Below are positions 19,390-32,300 of a stretch of DNA of 64,000 bases, piece after piece. The translations under genes were made by a program, and so were the position numbers. Every line of letters begins with the position of its first letter. Position 1 is the first letter of the stretch. The stretch comes from Alligator mississippiensis. Its lineage: Eukaryota > Chordata > Crocodylia > Alligatoridae. Where the stretch lies: the NCBI RefSeq assembly GCF_030867095.1, contig NC_081827.1, forward strand, positions 212,469,310-212,533,309, given 5' to 3'. Below the pieces are notes generated by a model. It saw only the letters and a program-made list of their open reading frames with translations. It was not told the origin of the DNA and searched no databases.

Positions 19390-20120
19390 AGAGACAGATT
19401 TTGTTAAATATATATATTATAAATGTATTTATTTATTCGATTTATATGCTGCCCTTCCCAATAAAGGGTCAGGGCAGCTGACAATAAGAGAACAAAATAA
19501 CTTTTATAAAACAGGAGAATGACCAAGAGAACAAAACAACTTAAAAGGCAGTTAGCATAGCAGCATAAAACAGAAATTGCCTAACAGTACCCCCAGACTA
19601 ACTCTGTTTGGTAAACACCTGTCTAAACAGGAAAATCTTACAGTGCTTCTGAAAGATGTTCAGGTTCTAGTTCTGGTGGACCTCAAGAGGGAAGGAGTTC
19701 CAGAGCTGAGGATCCTGAAGCCTGCTGACCTTAGGGACTGAGATGGGGCATAAAGAAGGTGGAAGTACCTTGGGTACATATGGCTTAGACCATATAGTTC
19801 CTTATAGGTCAACACCAATACCTTGAATTTTGCTTGAGAAAATTTTAGGGAGCTAGTGCAGCCACTGGAGGACTGGAGTTATGTGCTCCAGTTGACCCAC
19901 CCCTGTCAGAGGGCAGGCCACCATATTCTGCATCAGCTGGAGCTTCTGGATGTTCATCAAGGCAGCCCTGCATAGGGCAGATTGTAATAGTCTACTCTTG
20001 AGGTTGCAAAGGCATGGATCATAGTGGCCTTTCTGAAAGAAAGGGTTGTGGCCTTCTCACCAGATGGGAGTCTGTGAAAGGCGCTTCTAGCTACGGCTGC
20101 CATCTGAAGATCCAGGCATA
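19390..20120 (-). mobile_element. L2-like LINE, 3' part
   Basis: On the minus strand the bases encode a broken L2-type ORF2 C-terminus: a HAFATSRVDYYN-like block, a Q.MQNMV-like block, a ..LVLTYKELYGL block and YAPSQSLRSA. The 3' end is the L2-style GGGAAGGGCAGCATATAAAT followed by AATAAATAAATA. Several stops and frameshifts interrupt it. The family assignment rests on these motifs. Confidence 0.7.
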
Positions 20121-20881
20121 GCAGAGGATCCAGGAGCTATGAACCTGAGACATAAGAGGAAGCTGAACTCCTTCAATTAGAGATGTCCTGGGTCAGATGA
20201 GAGAGAGAGACAGAGAGAGAGTTGGTTGGCATCAGCATACTGATGCCACCTCACTGCAAATCTCTGTACAACTTTCCCATTCATAGCATGTGACAAAACA
20301 GGCTGTTGAAAAGTTGTGCCTCTTGGACCCACTTAGTCTCTAAGGGCACTGACAGATGTGCAGCTCCCTGTTGTAACTCACAGTGCTACATGTGAAGCAC
20401 CATGAGTTACAGCGACCCCCCCAACCCAATAGACATTCACTTTTGGGTCAAGGGTGGGGTGGTAGAAATTGAGTTCTACTTTGGAGGATATCAGTGCTAA
20501 AGAACAGACTGTAAAGATGGCTCTGAAAGCCAGCAAGCCATACAACCTCAACAAAAGCATCAGCTTTTTTGCCATTCCCCCCCCCCAAATATGCCTGTTT
20601 AACTTCCATTGAAATGGAGAGAAGAAAATGCCAATTTTCCTATAGCATATATAATACCTGTTAATAGTGTATAGTGCATGATATTCAAAGTGAAACTGGT
20701 ATGGAGTATTTTCAATATATATTTTCAATATTTTCAGTTACTGAATTTTCTTACCTATAAGATTACATTGTACCTATGCAATTTGAAACGAAAATTTGAA
20801 CTCCCACCAAGCCCAAAAGGTTAGGATTTAATACCAGACAATAAGCCTGTACTAAGCAGTAAAATAAGTGTCAAAATAGGC
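20121..20881. other. Sequence beyond the CYBRD1 3' end, no gene recognised
   Basis: Contains a GAGAGAGAGACAGAGAGA simple repeat (about 20200-20221) and otherwise AT-rich sequence. No exon is supported. Confidence 0.4.
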
Positions 20882-20887
20882 TTTATT
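20882..20887 (-). terminator. Distal AATAAA polyadenylation signal candidate
   Basis: AATAAA on the minus strand about 5.2 kb after the CYBRD1 stop, followed by a T-rich then TG-rich stretch. Confidence 0.45.
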
Positions 20888-21682
20888 AACATACAAAAAA
20901 AAAGAGTAAGGAAAATTGCCATTGTAATAAAAACATTTGTTTTCTTCTACAAATAAGCAATACAAGGTATAAAACATACAAATATTTTTCAGCTCCTTAA
21001 AAATGAATAAGCTGATGCAGAGGACAGACTCTTCTGAAACAAACTATTTTGGTAATATCCTTTAGTCTCTTACCAAAGACTTGGGTTATAATTTGCATGT
21101 ACATTATTGATCTTTTTTTTTTTTTTACTACACAATCTTATATTCAATTCTCTTAGTTGTATGTAGTAAGAAAATTATACATAGTTGTTATATATTCAAT
21201 TTGGTTTGGCTCAAGTTACCATTTTCGTATAAAGTTTGCTGTCTATTCAGTTATTCAAAATTGAAATGATCTTTAAAAATCTAATCTTGCACTGCTTATG
21301 CTTCTATTGGCTTTCCACTCAGAGCAGTGAAATTAATGGTCTGTTACTTTTGTTCAGTTTAATTTATCCAGGTATAAAATACTGTCCTCTTTCTAGAGCT
21401 GCAGAACAGATCTGTCAGTAATCATCCTGTTTTCATTGAAGTTAAATTAAATTCTTCTCTTTCTAGTAGATTTTGTAACTTTTTGTGTTTTTGTTATATG
21501 AACCCAAAGTTGGGGCCTAAGCTATGTGACGCATCCTTTTAAAAAGGTCTTTAAACATCCAGCTCCCAAAGAAAGAAGTTGGAGTCTTAATTCCCATTGC
21601 AACTGTTTCTTTTAAATTCCATGTTGCTATAGATTTTAATCTTACTTTTGCATATAACATTGTACTAAGGTAACTCAGCTTC

Positions 21683-21688
21683 TTTATT
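21683..21688 (-). terminator. Middle AATAAA polyadenylation signal candidate
   Basis: AATAAA on the minus strand about 4.4 kb after the CYBRD1 stop. Confidence 0.35.
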
Positions 21689-22956
21689 TGCCACATTTTT
21701 CCTCCAGAACAAAAATATGTGAAATTAATGTATGTGATTTAAGATTTTTTAAATCTTAGAATGTCTTAAACTGTTCTTAGAAATATCCTAGTATCATTTG
21801 GTCCTTAGGTAATAAGGCGAGACTGTGTTTTTAAAATTGGAGTTGCTTGATTATAAGTAAGTTACTCAATAAGTGCTAAGCTAACCTGCTCAATATACAG
21901 TATAATATAGCCTATAACTCATAATTAGGATGGGGGATTTTTTCATTGCCTTTTAGGAATTATATCCCTTAAATTCAAGGACTGAGGGAAAAACTTTGAA
22001 GCAGCTGTATTTGAAGACATTTTCTGCTATCAGTTTCAAGAATGTTTCATAGAAAGGGGGGAAAAAGTCATATAATTAATACACAGTTAGCAATAGAAAA
22101 ATAAAGGGCATAATGATTAATATGACTTAAGGCACTGTTAACAGAATATAAAACTTTTTACCAATGTGCTGCTTGTTCTAGTTCAGGTCAAATCAGAACT
22201 GTTATAAAAAGTAACAGTTACTGTGTTATATACCATTTGATAAGAGTTATTCCCATCCCATTCCTGGACAGGTGATTGTCACACACACAGTTACTGAGAG
22301 CCTCAGCAGTATGCCACAGAGCAAATGGGCATAAAAAATGAAATGTACTTATTTCTACAGGTGGTTGAGACATAATGGCAAGGCAATATATGGACATTTT
22401 AACTGATGCTTCTTGTGTTGTATTTGTTCTATGGATGAGCTGAACAATACCACCTCAGAGCCATTAATATTGCACCACAGCAAGCACAACCCCCATTCCA
22501 ACCAAACTTTTAAAGAGTCTTAACCAGGTTATCAGGTACTCACTGATTCAACAATTCAAAATATACACACAGCAGTTTGAGCAGATTATGAAAAAGATCA
22601 CAAGGAAAGATTGTGCAGTTAAGTACTTTGTGCAACATGTAGTGATCCTGCCTTTTTAATGTGTAACTTGCACAGTTCTAGTAGGGACATGTAAACTGGT
22701 CACAGTTAACTTTGACACCAAGTGTTTTTTCCTCATCTTAGCAAACACTGACATACTCTAAGGTCCCTTTTCATCTTAAAGTAAAGTTTTTCAAGGTCTC
22801 TTTCTTAATGAATCCAGATAATTTTGTGGAAGTCTTTAACATGTCTAGCATACACTTTAAAAACATCCATTCTAAAGAGCAGCACTGGAGGTTTAATACA
22901 GAATGGGAAAGTATTTCCCCTTCGTACAGTGGAGTTCTACATTCAAACATGTACAA

Positions 22957-23239
22957 CAGGCGTGTTTAAACTATTCTGGTCCCAGTTTGCAAACTAGGTG
23001 GGTCACAGGGGGCTAGTCTGCGGGCCAAGCCTGGAACATGGAGCCATGCCATCTCTTCTGCAGAGCTGCCTACAGGGCCAGAAATTTGGTGGCAGTGCCA
23101 TTGATTGCTTTGGCTCCTAGAGCTGCAACTGCCACTGTTCCTCCCACCAAATTTCAAGCCCTGTGGGATGCCCTGTAAGCCAGTGGACAAGGCTCCATGG
23201 ACCAGATCTGGTCTTTGGGCCATATCTTTGACACCTCTG
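22957..23239. mobile_element. hAT-like non-autonomous element
   Basis: Starts CAGGCGTGTTTAAACTATT and ends GGGCCATATCTTTGACACCTCTG; the ends are imperfect inverted repeats of the CAGGGGTGTCAAA hAT terminus. Flanks ATGTACAA and GTGTAGGA match at only 5 of 8, so the target duplication is weak. It lies inside the inferred CYBRD1 3' UTR. Confidence 0.6.
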
Positions 23240-23860
23240 GTGTAGGAGATGCTCAGCTCCTAAACATATGTATTTTGTAAAAGAAAACATCAGCATACCA
23301 GCAATATATGGTAACCAGTTATCCACACATGAAGTTTAACCTATTTCAAACACAGATCATTGAAAGATGTAGCCTTTAATTGCCAGATGGAACTGCAAAG
23401 AAGTTTTAATAAGAATTAATATAATAGCTTTCTTGTACTGTAGTTACCAAATGATTAAATGTTGTTACAACCCCAAGATCAGGACCTGCCATAATTTGTC
23501 TCAGCAGAGGCCCAAAATAATAACTAACCAAAATTGTTTATATTAATCTAATACTTTGAGTTAGGAAGATTAAATATTTGAAGGATCCTAATGTGTTTGA
23601 ATGTTTGCAAGAAGCTGAAAAATAAATCAAAATGAAAAACAGTCATCAGAGAAACAAAGTGGTGTAGTGTCTAAAAACCCTTTGCAACATGAATAGTGGT
23701 AAATATGGAGTAATTATGGCATACTAATACAACATTCTGCTTTTTATCATGACCCTTTTGTAATGGTTAAAAAGGCTAATCACTTTAGACTTGCAATCAA
23801 TTAAAGGCATCCACTATAATTATATTGTGTATAATAATATTTTCCATTCTTCTAGCTGTA

Positions 23861-23866
23861 TTTATT
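23861..23866 (-). terminator. Proximal AATAAA polyadenylation signal candidate
   Basis: AATAAA on the minus strand about 2.2 kb after the CYBRD1 stop. Its use would exclude the 22957 element from the mRNA. Confidence 0.35.
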
Positions 23867-24648
23867 TTTGTATTCACAAGAAAATCTAGGTAAGAATAAT
23901 GTGTGTTAATGTTCTGATTACTAGAAGGAGCTACATAGAAGTGCAAAGTGCCTTTACAAACAAATGAATTACCTAAGATAAGCAATATTTACATCTTCAG
24001 TTTCTGAACAAGGTTTGTCTTAAAGACTAACTGTATGTCTATACTGAAGGCACATAAATGGCTGGAAAGTATTATACAAGTACCTGAACACACTTTAAAG
24101 TAGCTATCTCAGTTGGCCTAACCACATCAACGAGAAGTTCAATACAGACTCGTTTACTCTGCTCCTTGGCAGAGAAAGTCCAAGGTAAACTTGCTGTTTA
24201 AAGCTAGCTCAGTATCTCTGCACTATGCTACTTTATATGAGTGCACTCTAGAATAAATGGAGTCAGTGGCAGAGCTGGAAATAGAAGCCCATCACCTGAC
24301 TTCTAGTGTGGTGTTTGAACGACTGGATGTTGTACTTCTCTCCTTATCTTCCTCTTCCAAGCAAAGAAGGGCGTTAAAAGATTATGTTATTACCTACAAT
24401 CCATAAGGAGTGTTTAGCTCCTCTGATGAAGGAAGGATAAAATTAGATTACCTGATATATCATTTCTATAATCCTATGCAGTGAAAAAAAAATGCATATA
24501 CATAACCTTCACAACAGATCCAGTCTTATCCTGGATATCTACTTGTAATTGCCCTAGTCTTCAGTAAGAAGCAGGTATATTCAAGAATAGATAGACACTG
24601 TTCCTAACTTTTTGGTCAATGGTTTAAATGTTGATGAATAGCCTAAAT

Positions 24649-25378
24649 TAGGAGTCAGTAACATACAGCCCACAGACTCGATCCAGCCCAGGGAGCTGGA
24701 GGGTTAGCTTGTGCCCAGGCCTGTGCCTGCACAGGGCCTGGGTAGCAAGGAGCTGTGCCAGGCTGGGAAGCTTCCAACTGTGCCTGTGATGCTGATGCTT
24801 TTCCCAGTCCTCCTGGCTGTGGTCCAGTATTGGTCAGGTGGTTTTGGTGGTACATCAGCCATGAGAGATTTTGCCTCCTGCTGTGCTGGGGCCAGGTAGC
24901 GGGCAGCTGCATCCATGCCACTGCTGCTTCTCCCATCCTCCTGCCTCCTGACTGTAGCACAGTGCAGCTTCTAGCTGAGGGGGAGCTGCATGGAGACTGG
25001 GCACTTGCCAACTACACTCAATCCTGCTACTGCCATTTCTCCCCCAGACCCAGCTACAGCTTGGGCAGTTTCCAGCCAGTGGGGAGCTACTCTGGGGCTG
25101 GGCTGCTTCCAGTTGTGCTGGTGCTGCAGCCAGGGCAGGGACAGGAAGAGGAGAAGCAGCAGCAGCACAGACATATTTTGCAGATGCCTGTTCTTGACAT
25201 AGCTTCCCACTGCCCATGTCACAGCCAGGAAGTGGGGGGCTAGGAGAAGCAGTGGTGGCATGGGCACAGTTCCCATCTGTCTGTCCCTGGCATGGGTACA
25301 GGGAAACCCCTCTGTCACTGCTGAGGACCAGAGCCAGATTGTTCTGACCTGCAGTTTACAAAAGGTTGGCTGCCCCTG
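24649..25378. mobile_element. hAT-like non-autonomous element (730 bp)
   Basis: The right terminus GGTTGGCTGCCCCTG and the left TAGGAGTCAGTAAC are imperfect inverted repeats. Flanks GCCTAAAT (24641-24648) and GTCTAAAC (25379-25386) match at 6 of 8, consistent with an 8-bp hAT target duplication. The GC-rich interior gives long overlapping frames on both strands that I take to be non-coding. It lies inside the inferred CYBRD1 3' UTR. Confidence 0.6.
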
Positions 25379-26101
25379 GTCTAAACGGAAAGCTGATCTA
25401 AAGCAAACTAGTTTCAATAATCCAGAAGTAAAATATCTGCTTAACATATTTTATCTAAATTCAGCCTTTTGGGACAGAAGTTTTTATAGTGTAATTCTGC
25501 AAAGTGCTCAGTGACCTCTACTCCCATGGATTTCAGTGCTAATCAAGGGTACTCCATCATCAGGCCCTTAAAACAGGTGAAACACTGTCTGTATAGTCAT
25601 TACATGCTAACAGCCAAATTCTGTCCTTTGGAATGCAGGTACAACTCTCATTCTTCACCATTCAGAGTATATATAGGTCAGCACAGAACTTGGGCTCAAT
25701 CACAACAACTTTTCTAAGAAACTAATGAACTGTATGTACATTAAGTAAATTAAGATTTGGGATAAAAGTGATTATTTTTCCTTCATATCCTTTTTTTAAA
25801 AACTCAGTCCCTATTCCAAGCACTCTAAATCTTTTCTTTTCAAAGCACAGAACTCAACATTTTTTTTTAAATTCCTGTCCTCATTTTTGTAACAAAGTTA
25901 TATAACAAGGAACAGCCTAACAAACACAAGTCTTACTGGAATTTGAAGACCTTTTCATCTCATATAAGTGTTCAGAAAAGCAGAACAGCACTGAGAAAGA
26001 TTTTTTTAAAATAACCACTTTATATCCTTATGTAGTTAAAAGCTAGATAAGATCAGCTTTTTAAAATCAATGTAAGATTACAGTTGTTCTATATACTTTC
26101 T

Positions 26102-26384
26102 TTACATGGTTGACCGCTGCCCTGTCTCATCAAGTTTGAGGTTGCGCTTTCTTGCTGCTGCTTCACTGTTGAACTCCACATCCGCTTTCTCTGCCTTACT
26201 GCAATCGGTCATAGCTGAATCTTCTGTGCCTCCATTGGGCTGCTGAAGTTTAGAATTCTGTTCTGGTGGGCGCTTCCACTGGGGTCTGGTTGCCATCCAC
26301 AAAACAAGAGCACCAAAGATTAGAATCAAAAGACCAAGAATGTTGACAAAAATTCCCTCTGGTGGAGATGCTTTGTAGTTTTTC
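26102..26384 (-). CDS. CYBRD1: CYBRD1 exon 4 (coding part, with stop)
   Basis: The acceptor CACAAAG precedes G, which completes Leu184. It encodes the loop ASPPEG, helix 6 and the cytosolic tail PQWKRP...RSTM, and the TAA is at 26104-26102. The tail segment between about residues 224 and 255 is the most divergent part. Confidence 0.95.
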
Positions 26385-29300
26385 CTTTGTGAGGAGAGAA
26401 GAAAGAAAAGAATTGTTTCAGGTACAATACTGACCATAAAATTGTCCCAAAAGAGATTATTATGCATGTTATTAAAAGAAAATGAATTAATTAATTCCAA
26501 ATTGCATTGTTCTAAACAAATTTAGGATATTTTTTCAGTTAATGAATTAATGAACAAGTAGAAAAATGAAATGAGGATACTTACAGAGCAAATAAAAGCT
26601 TCTCAGTAAATCCCATGAAGGCAGTTGCAATCACTGTTACAAAGATGAGGAGACCAGAATAAATATGTATTGGCATGAGAGATGCTCGAAGAGAAACTGG
26701 AGCAAAGGGCAGCAGAAAGACAGCAAAACCTAAAACAAGCTAGATAAAGAAAACAAAGTCACTCCTAAAGTTATGAAAGAAAATTACACTTTTCAATGAG
26801 AAAGCCATACACAAAAGATTCATTTTTTAAGTTTCTTAGGCCCAAACATACTGGGACTAGAAATATATTTACCTTTGATGCCCCAAATATATTACTTTTT
26901 GCTAATACCTGGGAAAAAGACCATGAAATGGATTAAAAATATACCAGTCTAGCATTATTGCCCAAATTGAGTAGAAATGGTGAAAAGTAACCCAACCACA
27001 CAGTATAACAGCACATTCTGAATATTCTGTAGCACGATTAATACAATCAAGGAGTAAAATAATGATTATTAATTTAACAGCAGCCCCTTTAATTTTGATT
27101 TTCCTCTCTCTTCCAGTCATAAATTTGTAATTTAATTATAGATCAGAAGGGAATATTAGATCAACTAGTTTAGCCTCCTGTATAAAACAGCCCCTAGAAC
27201 TCTACCCAGCTAACCTGTAGTGAGCCAGTACCATGTATTCTATTAAAGCATACCTTCCAAGGATGCTAGTCTTGATTGAATGCATTAATAAACAGAGAAT
27301 CCACTTTGCTGGGTGGTTTATTCCAGTGATTAATCACTCCTACTGTTAAATTAGAAATAAGGCAGATATTTTTAAGTTTCTCCCACTTTAACTTCCAGCA
27401 GTTGGTTCTTGTCATGCCTTTCCTTGCTAGATTAAAGAGCCTGGTATTTTCTCCCTGTGAAGGCACTTACATACCATAATCAAGTCACCTCTTCATCCAC
27501 TTTTTAATCAACTCAACAGATTGACCTCTTAAGTGTCTCACTGCAAGGTATTTTTCCAGCTCTGAAACAATTTCTCTGGCCCTTCTCTACACCCTCTCCA
27601 ATTAGTTAACATTCTTTTAAAAATGTAGACAAACTGGATGCAGTATTCCTGTATCAGTCTCACCAAAGCTGCATAGAGGCAAAATTGCCTCCTTTCTCTC
27701 ACTCTCCCATTTATATGTTCAAGGATTATATTAGTCTATAGTAGCACATGGGGGAGGCCCTATTAAACTACTTGTTTGCTGTAGCCCCTGAGTCCTTTTG
27801 AAAGTTTTCTAAGATATTCCCCTATTTTACAGGTATGGCATGTACCCCTTGTTCCTACGTGCATGACTGCAGCTTCCTCTTAATACACATTTTGTTTGAA
27901 TGGGCCCAACTTACAGTACCAAAACTGTACGAACAAGAGCATCTCACAGGTGCACTATTGTATCAGCATTCCTTAAGAATTTTATTTAAAAAATACAAGC
28001 TGTTCAGACATTCTTTTAAAGATTAATATTAGCAAACAACATTACGATAAAGTAAACTTTCTTCTTTAGAATTAATGCTTAAAGAAATGCCAAACTGCTG
28101 GCAGTGGCTGAATGTCTTGCCTATTAAGAACAATAATACTTTATAATTTGAAAGCCTTTTCCATATGAGGGTTTCAAATTGCTTTACAAACATTAGGTGA
28201 CTTAAGACTTACAATAACCCTTTTAGGAAAGTAATATTATCCCAGTTTTATAGAGGGAAGCAAGTCACTGAGACGTTAAGTACTTACTTATGTTCACATT
28301 GGCAAAACCTGACTCCCAATTTTGTGCTTTACTTAAACAACTATACTCCCCATCCAGTGCCTGCCCTGAATAGTTTCCAAAGGAGAAAGTCGCATCTCCT
28401 GCCTTGTTCTAATGATTCTCTGTGTGACTTTGGGCAGTGGAAGACAATCACATGGTAAAGGGAATGAACTGAAACACAGAAGATATGGGTTCAGTGTTTG
28501 ATTGCATGTGTGACCTCAGGCATGTCATTTAGGGTAACATTTTTAAAAGCACCTATTTTGGAATTTAAAAAAAAAAGTTACTCTTCTCTTTCTGTCTGCA
28601 TTCCATCTTTTAAATAATATTAATAATATTACTTTTGGTCATAGAGCATGGTAAGAATAAATCTATATCTTTTTCCTAAATACATATTCAAGTATTCTGG
28701 CACTGGGAATCAGAAGTATCTTCTGAGAAAGACAAAATCTGAGAATTCTTTATGTCAGTTTTTACATAGATCGGCCCGTGAGATGTGGATATTTTTAACA
28801 TACTACAGGCTTTCCTAAAAAACCTCAAAATACTTCATATTGGTATTAGACTTTAGATAACTCAGAACTAGCAGTTAAGATTCTGAAGCAAGGAATGATG
28901 GCTCTTAATAAAGTGTCAGCACAGGACCTCTAAAATAACTAGGGTCAAAGGATTAATGCAATTTATCTGAAGAAAAACTCTCAAAAATGTCTTTCATGAA
29001 GGAACAAGTTAGATTTTTCAAAGGCATAATAATAATAATCCTAGACCAAAAAGGACTGGTATGAGGTGCCGCTACTTTTAATGTCTTAGTTTGTGGCATG
29101 CTTCTGAACGAACTCTGTGTATTTAAAATTAAGATAAGAGATTTTTTTTCTGTTGTTCTGTTAACTGATGTGCTTTATTTTTCACCAGTGCTTCTATAGC
29201 CTTTAGTTATTACAAGAGGCACAATTTTTTTGGGGGGGGCGATATCTTTTATAGGATTAACTATATAATTGGGAGGCATGTTAGACAAGCTTTTAGGCAC

Positions 29301-32300
29301 AAAATGTCCTTCTTCAGGACCTGTCTCTCTCATATTTCCTAGACCATCATGGTTACAACATCACCCTTTAGTTTCCATGGTTTCTATTTCAGTATGTGTT
29401 GCAATTAGGAACACTGTTTATTTTATTTTCTGTTTGCATGAATCAGAGTACTTTGTAAACAAAGACATCATTAGCGTTCTAAAACTAAAGGTGTGTCTCC
29501 TTTCAGGGCTCCAGTGTGAATGTATGTATTTGAAGACCAAAAGGATAATTAGGGGAGGGAATACAACACTTTGAAGGATAGCACTGAGATTCAGAGACTC
29601 AGATAAACTGGAGAACTGGGCTATCAACAACAAAATGAAATTCAACACAGATAAACAAAGTGCTGCACAGAGGGAAGGAAAAAAACAACAACAAATGTAC
29701 AAATGCAGAATAGGTTTGTCAGTAACACAGACAAAAAGGAACTGGGTTTAATGACAGGCCATAAACTCAACATATGCCAGCAATGTAATGTTAATAAATA
29801 ATATGTGCTATTTTGAGTTACATTAATAGATGCATTCTATGCAAGACGCATGAAGTGACAGTACCATTCGAGCCAGTGTGGATGGCACAAGCCACACACA
29901 TTTTAAATCTGGTCTTGTTGAGGTACAGAACTACTTTTGATTTAGTTTATAGCTGGGCCTTGTTTTTGTATTTTGATCAAATTTAATGCAACTTCCTAAA
30001 CCTGTGCAGAGCCCCACTAAAGTGAGTAGGAGTTAACAGAAGTGCAAGAGTTCACTTAAATAAAAAAACATGGCTTTGGACCAAGGGTGATTAAAAGAGT
30101 GGAGATAAATTTAACTAATTTTTACATTGTGCAATTTCTAGTTCTGTCTCAGTTTTTGAACCGATTCCAAGTCCCTGCAGTTCTAACTTCCTTTTTTAAT
30201 ATCTGGGAATTATGCCATCTTCCTCACTTCCCATTCTCATGTTTCTCATCTCCTTCTGTTGTTCTTTCCTCCTTGACTTTTTTTATTTGGTTTCTCTAGA
30301 ACAGCAGGGATATAAAGCAGAAATTCTTAAAGATAAGGATAGTGTCAGGAGATAAATGGGCTGCCATTTTAACAGAGTGTCTTAAATAAGAAAATGGCTA
30401 GAACTTTAAAAATGATAAGCTGTAAAATCTAGATAAAGGCAGATGAAGATTGAAATGTTTATTAGACATAATGAATAATGCTTAAAAAAATTACTGAAAA
30501 AGAATATTTCTGCAGATAATTCTAGTAATTAAGTGATAGATAGAATGAAAAAGTACTGCCAGAAATATTTACCAAGATTAAAACAGTTTTTAAAAGAGCT
30601 AAAAGGACTGATGAAACAAGTCTTCAGTTATACAAAATTCACTCAGAACAACAACAACAAAAATAATCAAGAGGAAAAATTAGACCATTTCCTTGTATCA
30701 TTGGTTTGATAACCACCAGTTTGGCTGGAGTAATTCCTAATTAAGTGGCACAAATAACTGTTAAAGAGTACAAGACAGGGAAATTCTATGTTAAAAGCTG
30801 CAATAGCATATTGAGTAATTTACTTCTGATCCAAAACATTTTATGTCAAAGTTTCAATCAATATCAAATACTGTTCAGCTATTAAAACTAAACATTTAGT
30901 TGAAAACAATAAACTAGGAGTTAACGGAGTCATCCTAGTGTTACGTTTCAATGCAGAGGATAAAAGGAAAAGCATAAAAAACCAGATCACAAACTATAAG
31001 AAATCATAATCTATAAATAAGATACATGATTCTGCTGTAATAAGGGCTACTGATGTGGTTCTTGCATAATATAGGTTAAGTATAGACATTCAAAAAGCCC
31101 CTGGCAGAAGTGCTAACTGTCACACTTTACTTAAAGTGCTATTAAGTCAGAGAGAGTGAACCAAACAGACATTCACAGTTTGGTGGGGGAGGGCTTTGTA
31201 GCTGACTGCCCTGGCTGAGGCCATCAGGTGGGGGCAGCTCCCATACGACTCCCACGAGGCTGCAGGAACTGCCCCTCTTCCCAGCCCAAGACTCCCAAGA
31301 CTCCAGTCAGCAAGCTCTGGGGGGGGGGGGGGGGGGGGCGGGCTTGCCTGAGCCTCCTGAAAACAGCAGCCAGGACCTGCAGCCCAAGGTTGCCTGGCTT
31401 GGCTTTTCAGCACACCAAGGACTGTGATGGGGAGGGGGTTAAACAGAGCTTCTGCTGTGCAGCTCCCTCTCCCAAGCTTGTAGGCTTGAGTCTTGGTGGG
31501 AGCTGGGGTGGGTTTATACAGCAGAGAGACTCCTTTTGCACCCCTCCCAGCCATAGTTACCAATGGCGTGAAAAGTGGTGCAGTCAGGAGCTCCTGGCTG
31601 CAGCAGGGGGAACAGAGCCGCTGCTGCATGGACCTGGCCTGGCCTCCATGAAGACCTAAGCCCACAAGCTTGGGGGTGGGAATCCACACAGCAAGGGGGC
31701 TCTGATCTCCCACCTCCCCACCACAGTTCCAGCAACCAGCATTGCAGAACTTCAGCTCCTGGAGGAACAGAGCCACTCTGCCATGCAGATCCTCCCAAGC
31801 TTGGGGACGCAGGTCTTGATGGGGGCGGGGCCACATTCATGCAACCGAGGCTCCATTCCCCCACCCACCCCTCTGCCCAGCTACACAGGGAGGAGACCGA
31901 GCCTCTTCTGTCTCCTTTATGACAGCCCAGGGTCAGGGCTGGGCCAGTGCTTGCCTGAAGCAGATGAACACAGGCTGTGGGGATCCTGGGATGCTGGGGG
32001 AATGCAACCTAACTTGACTGGCAATGGATGTGGTATAGACTCTAACTTAAAGTGCATTAGTCCAATACCACATCCATCAAATGTAAACTTACAGAGTAGG
32101 ATCTGCCATTTTTAAAATGCTTTGAAGTGTCTGCTCCGTTACAGCTCTAAAGCACTTTCTGTATGCTTAATGTATGATAAGCATAATGTCTGTTCCTAGC
32201 CATGAGCCTTCAGTGGTGTGACTAGGGTGAGGCAACCAAGGCAATGATCCCAGGGGCCAATTTGGGGGAAAGTGTGAAAAAATGGCTGCTGCTGGCAGCC

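Larger units (their letters stand above)
20882..26101 (-). other. CYBRD1: CYBRD1 3' UTR (maximum extent inferred)
   Basis: Downstream of the TAA on the minus strand lies mainly unique AT-rich sequence up to a good polyadenylation signal at 20882-20887 (GTTAATAAAGCC on the minus strand), followed within 50 bases by a TGTCTGG-type downstream element. Mammalian CYBRD1 mRNAs are known for long 3' UTRs. Two hAT elements lie inside this interval. The real 3' end could be at one of the nearer signals, and no transcript evidence is available here. Confidence 0.45.

Noticed and set aside
1..20000. Exons of a neighbouring gene such as DYNC1I2 (downstream of CYBRD1 in mammals)
   Set aside because: I looked for WD-repeat or dynein intermediate chain-like coding blocks on the minus strand and saw none. 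In mammals the gap is large, so absence here is expected.
24655..25447. Overlapping frames of 118-162 codons
   Set aside because: They fall inside a non-autonomous hAT element in the CYBRD1 3' UTR. Mirror-strand overlap and no similarity to transposase.
31147..32115. Frames of 100-229 codons on both strands in CYBRD1 intron 2
   Set aside because: GC-rich, low-complexity, overlapping on both strands, and inside an inserted repeat block.
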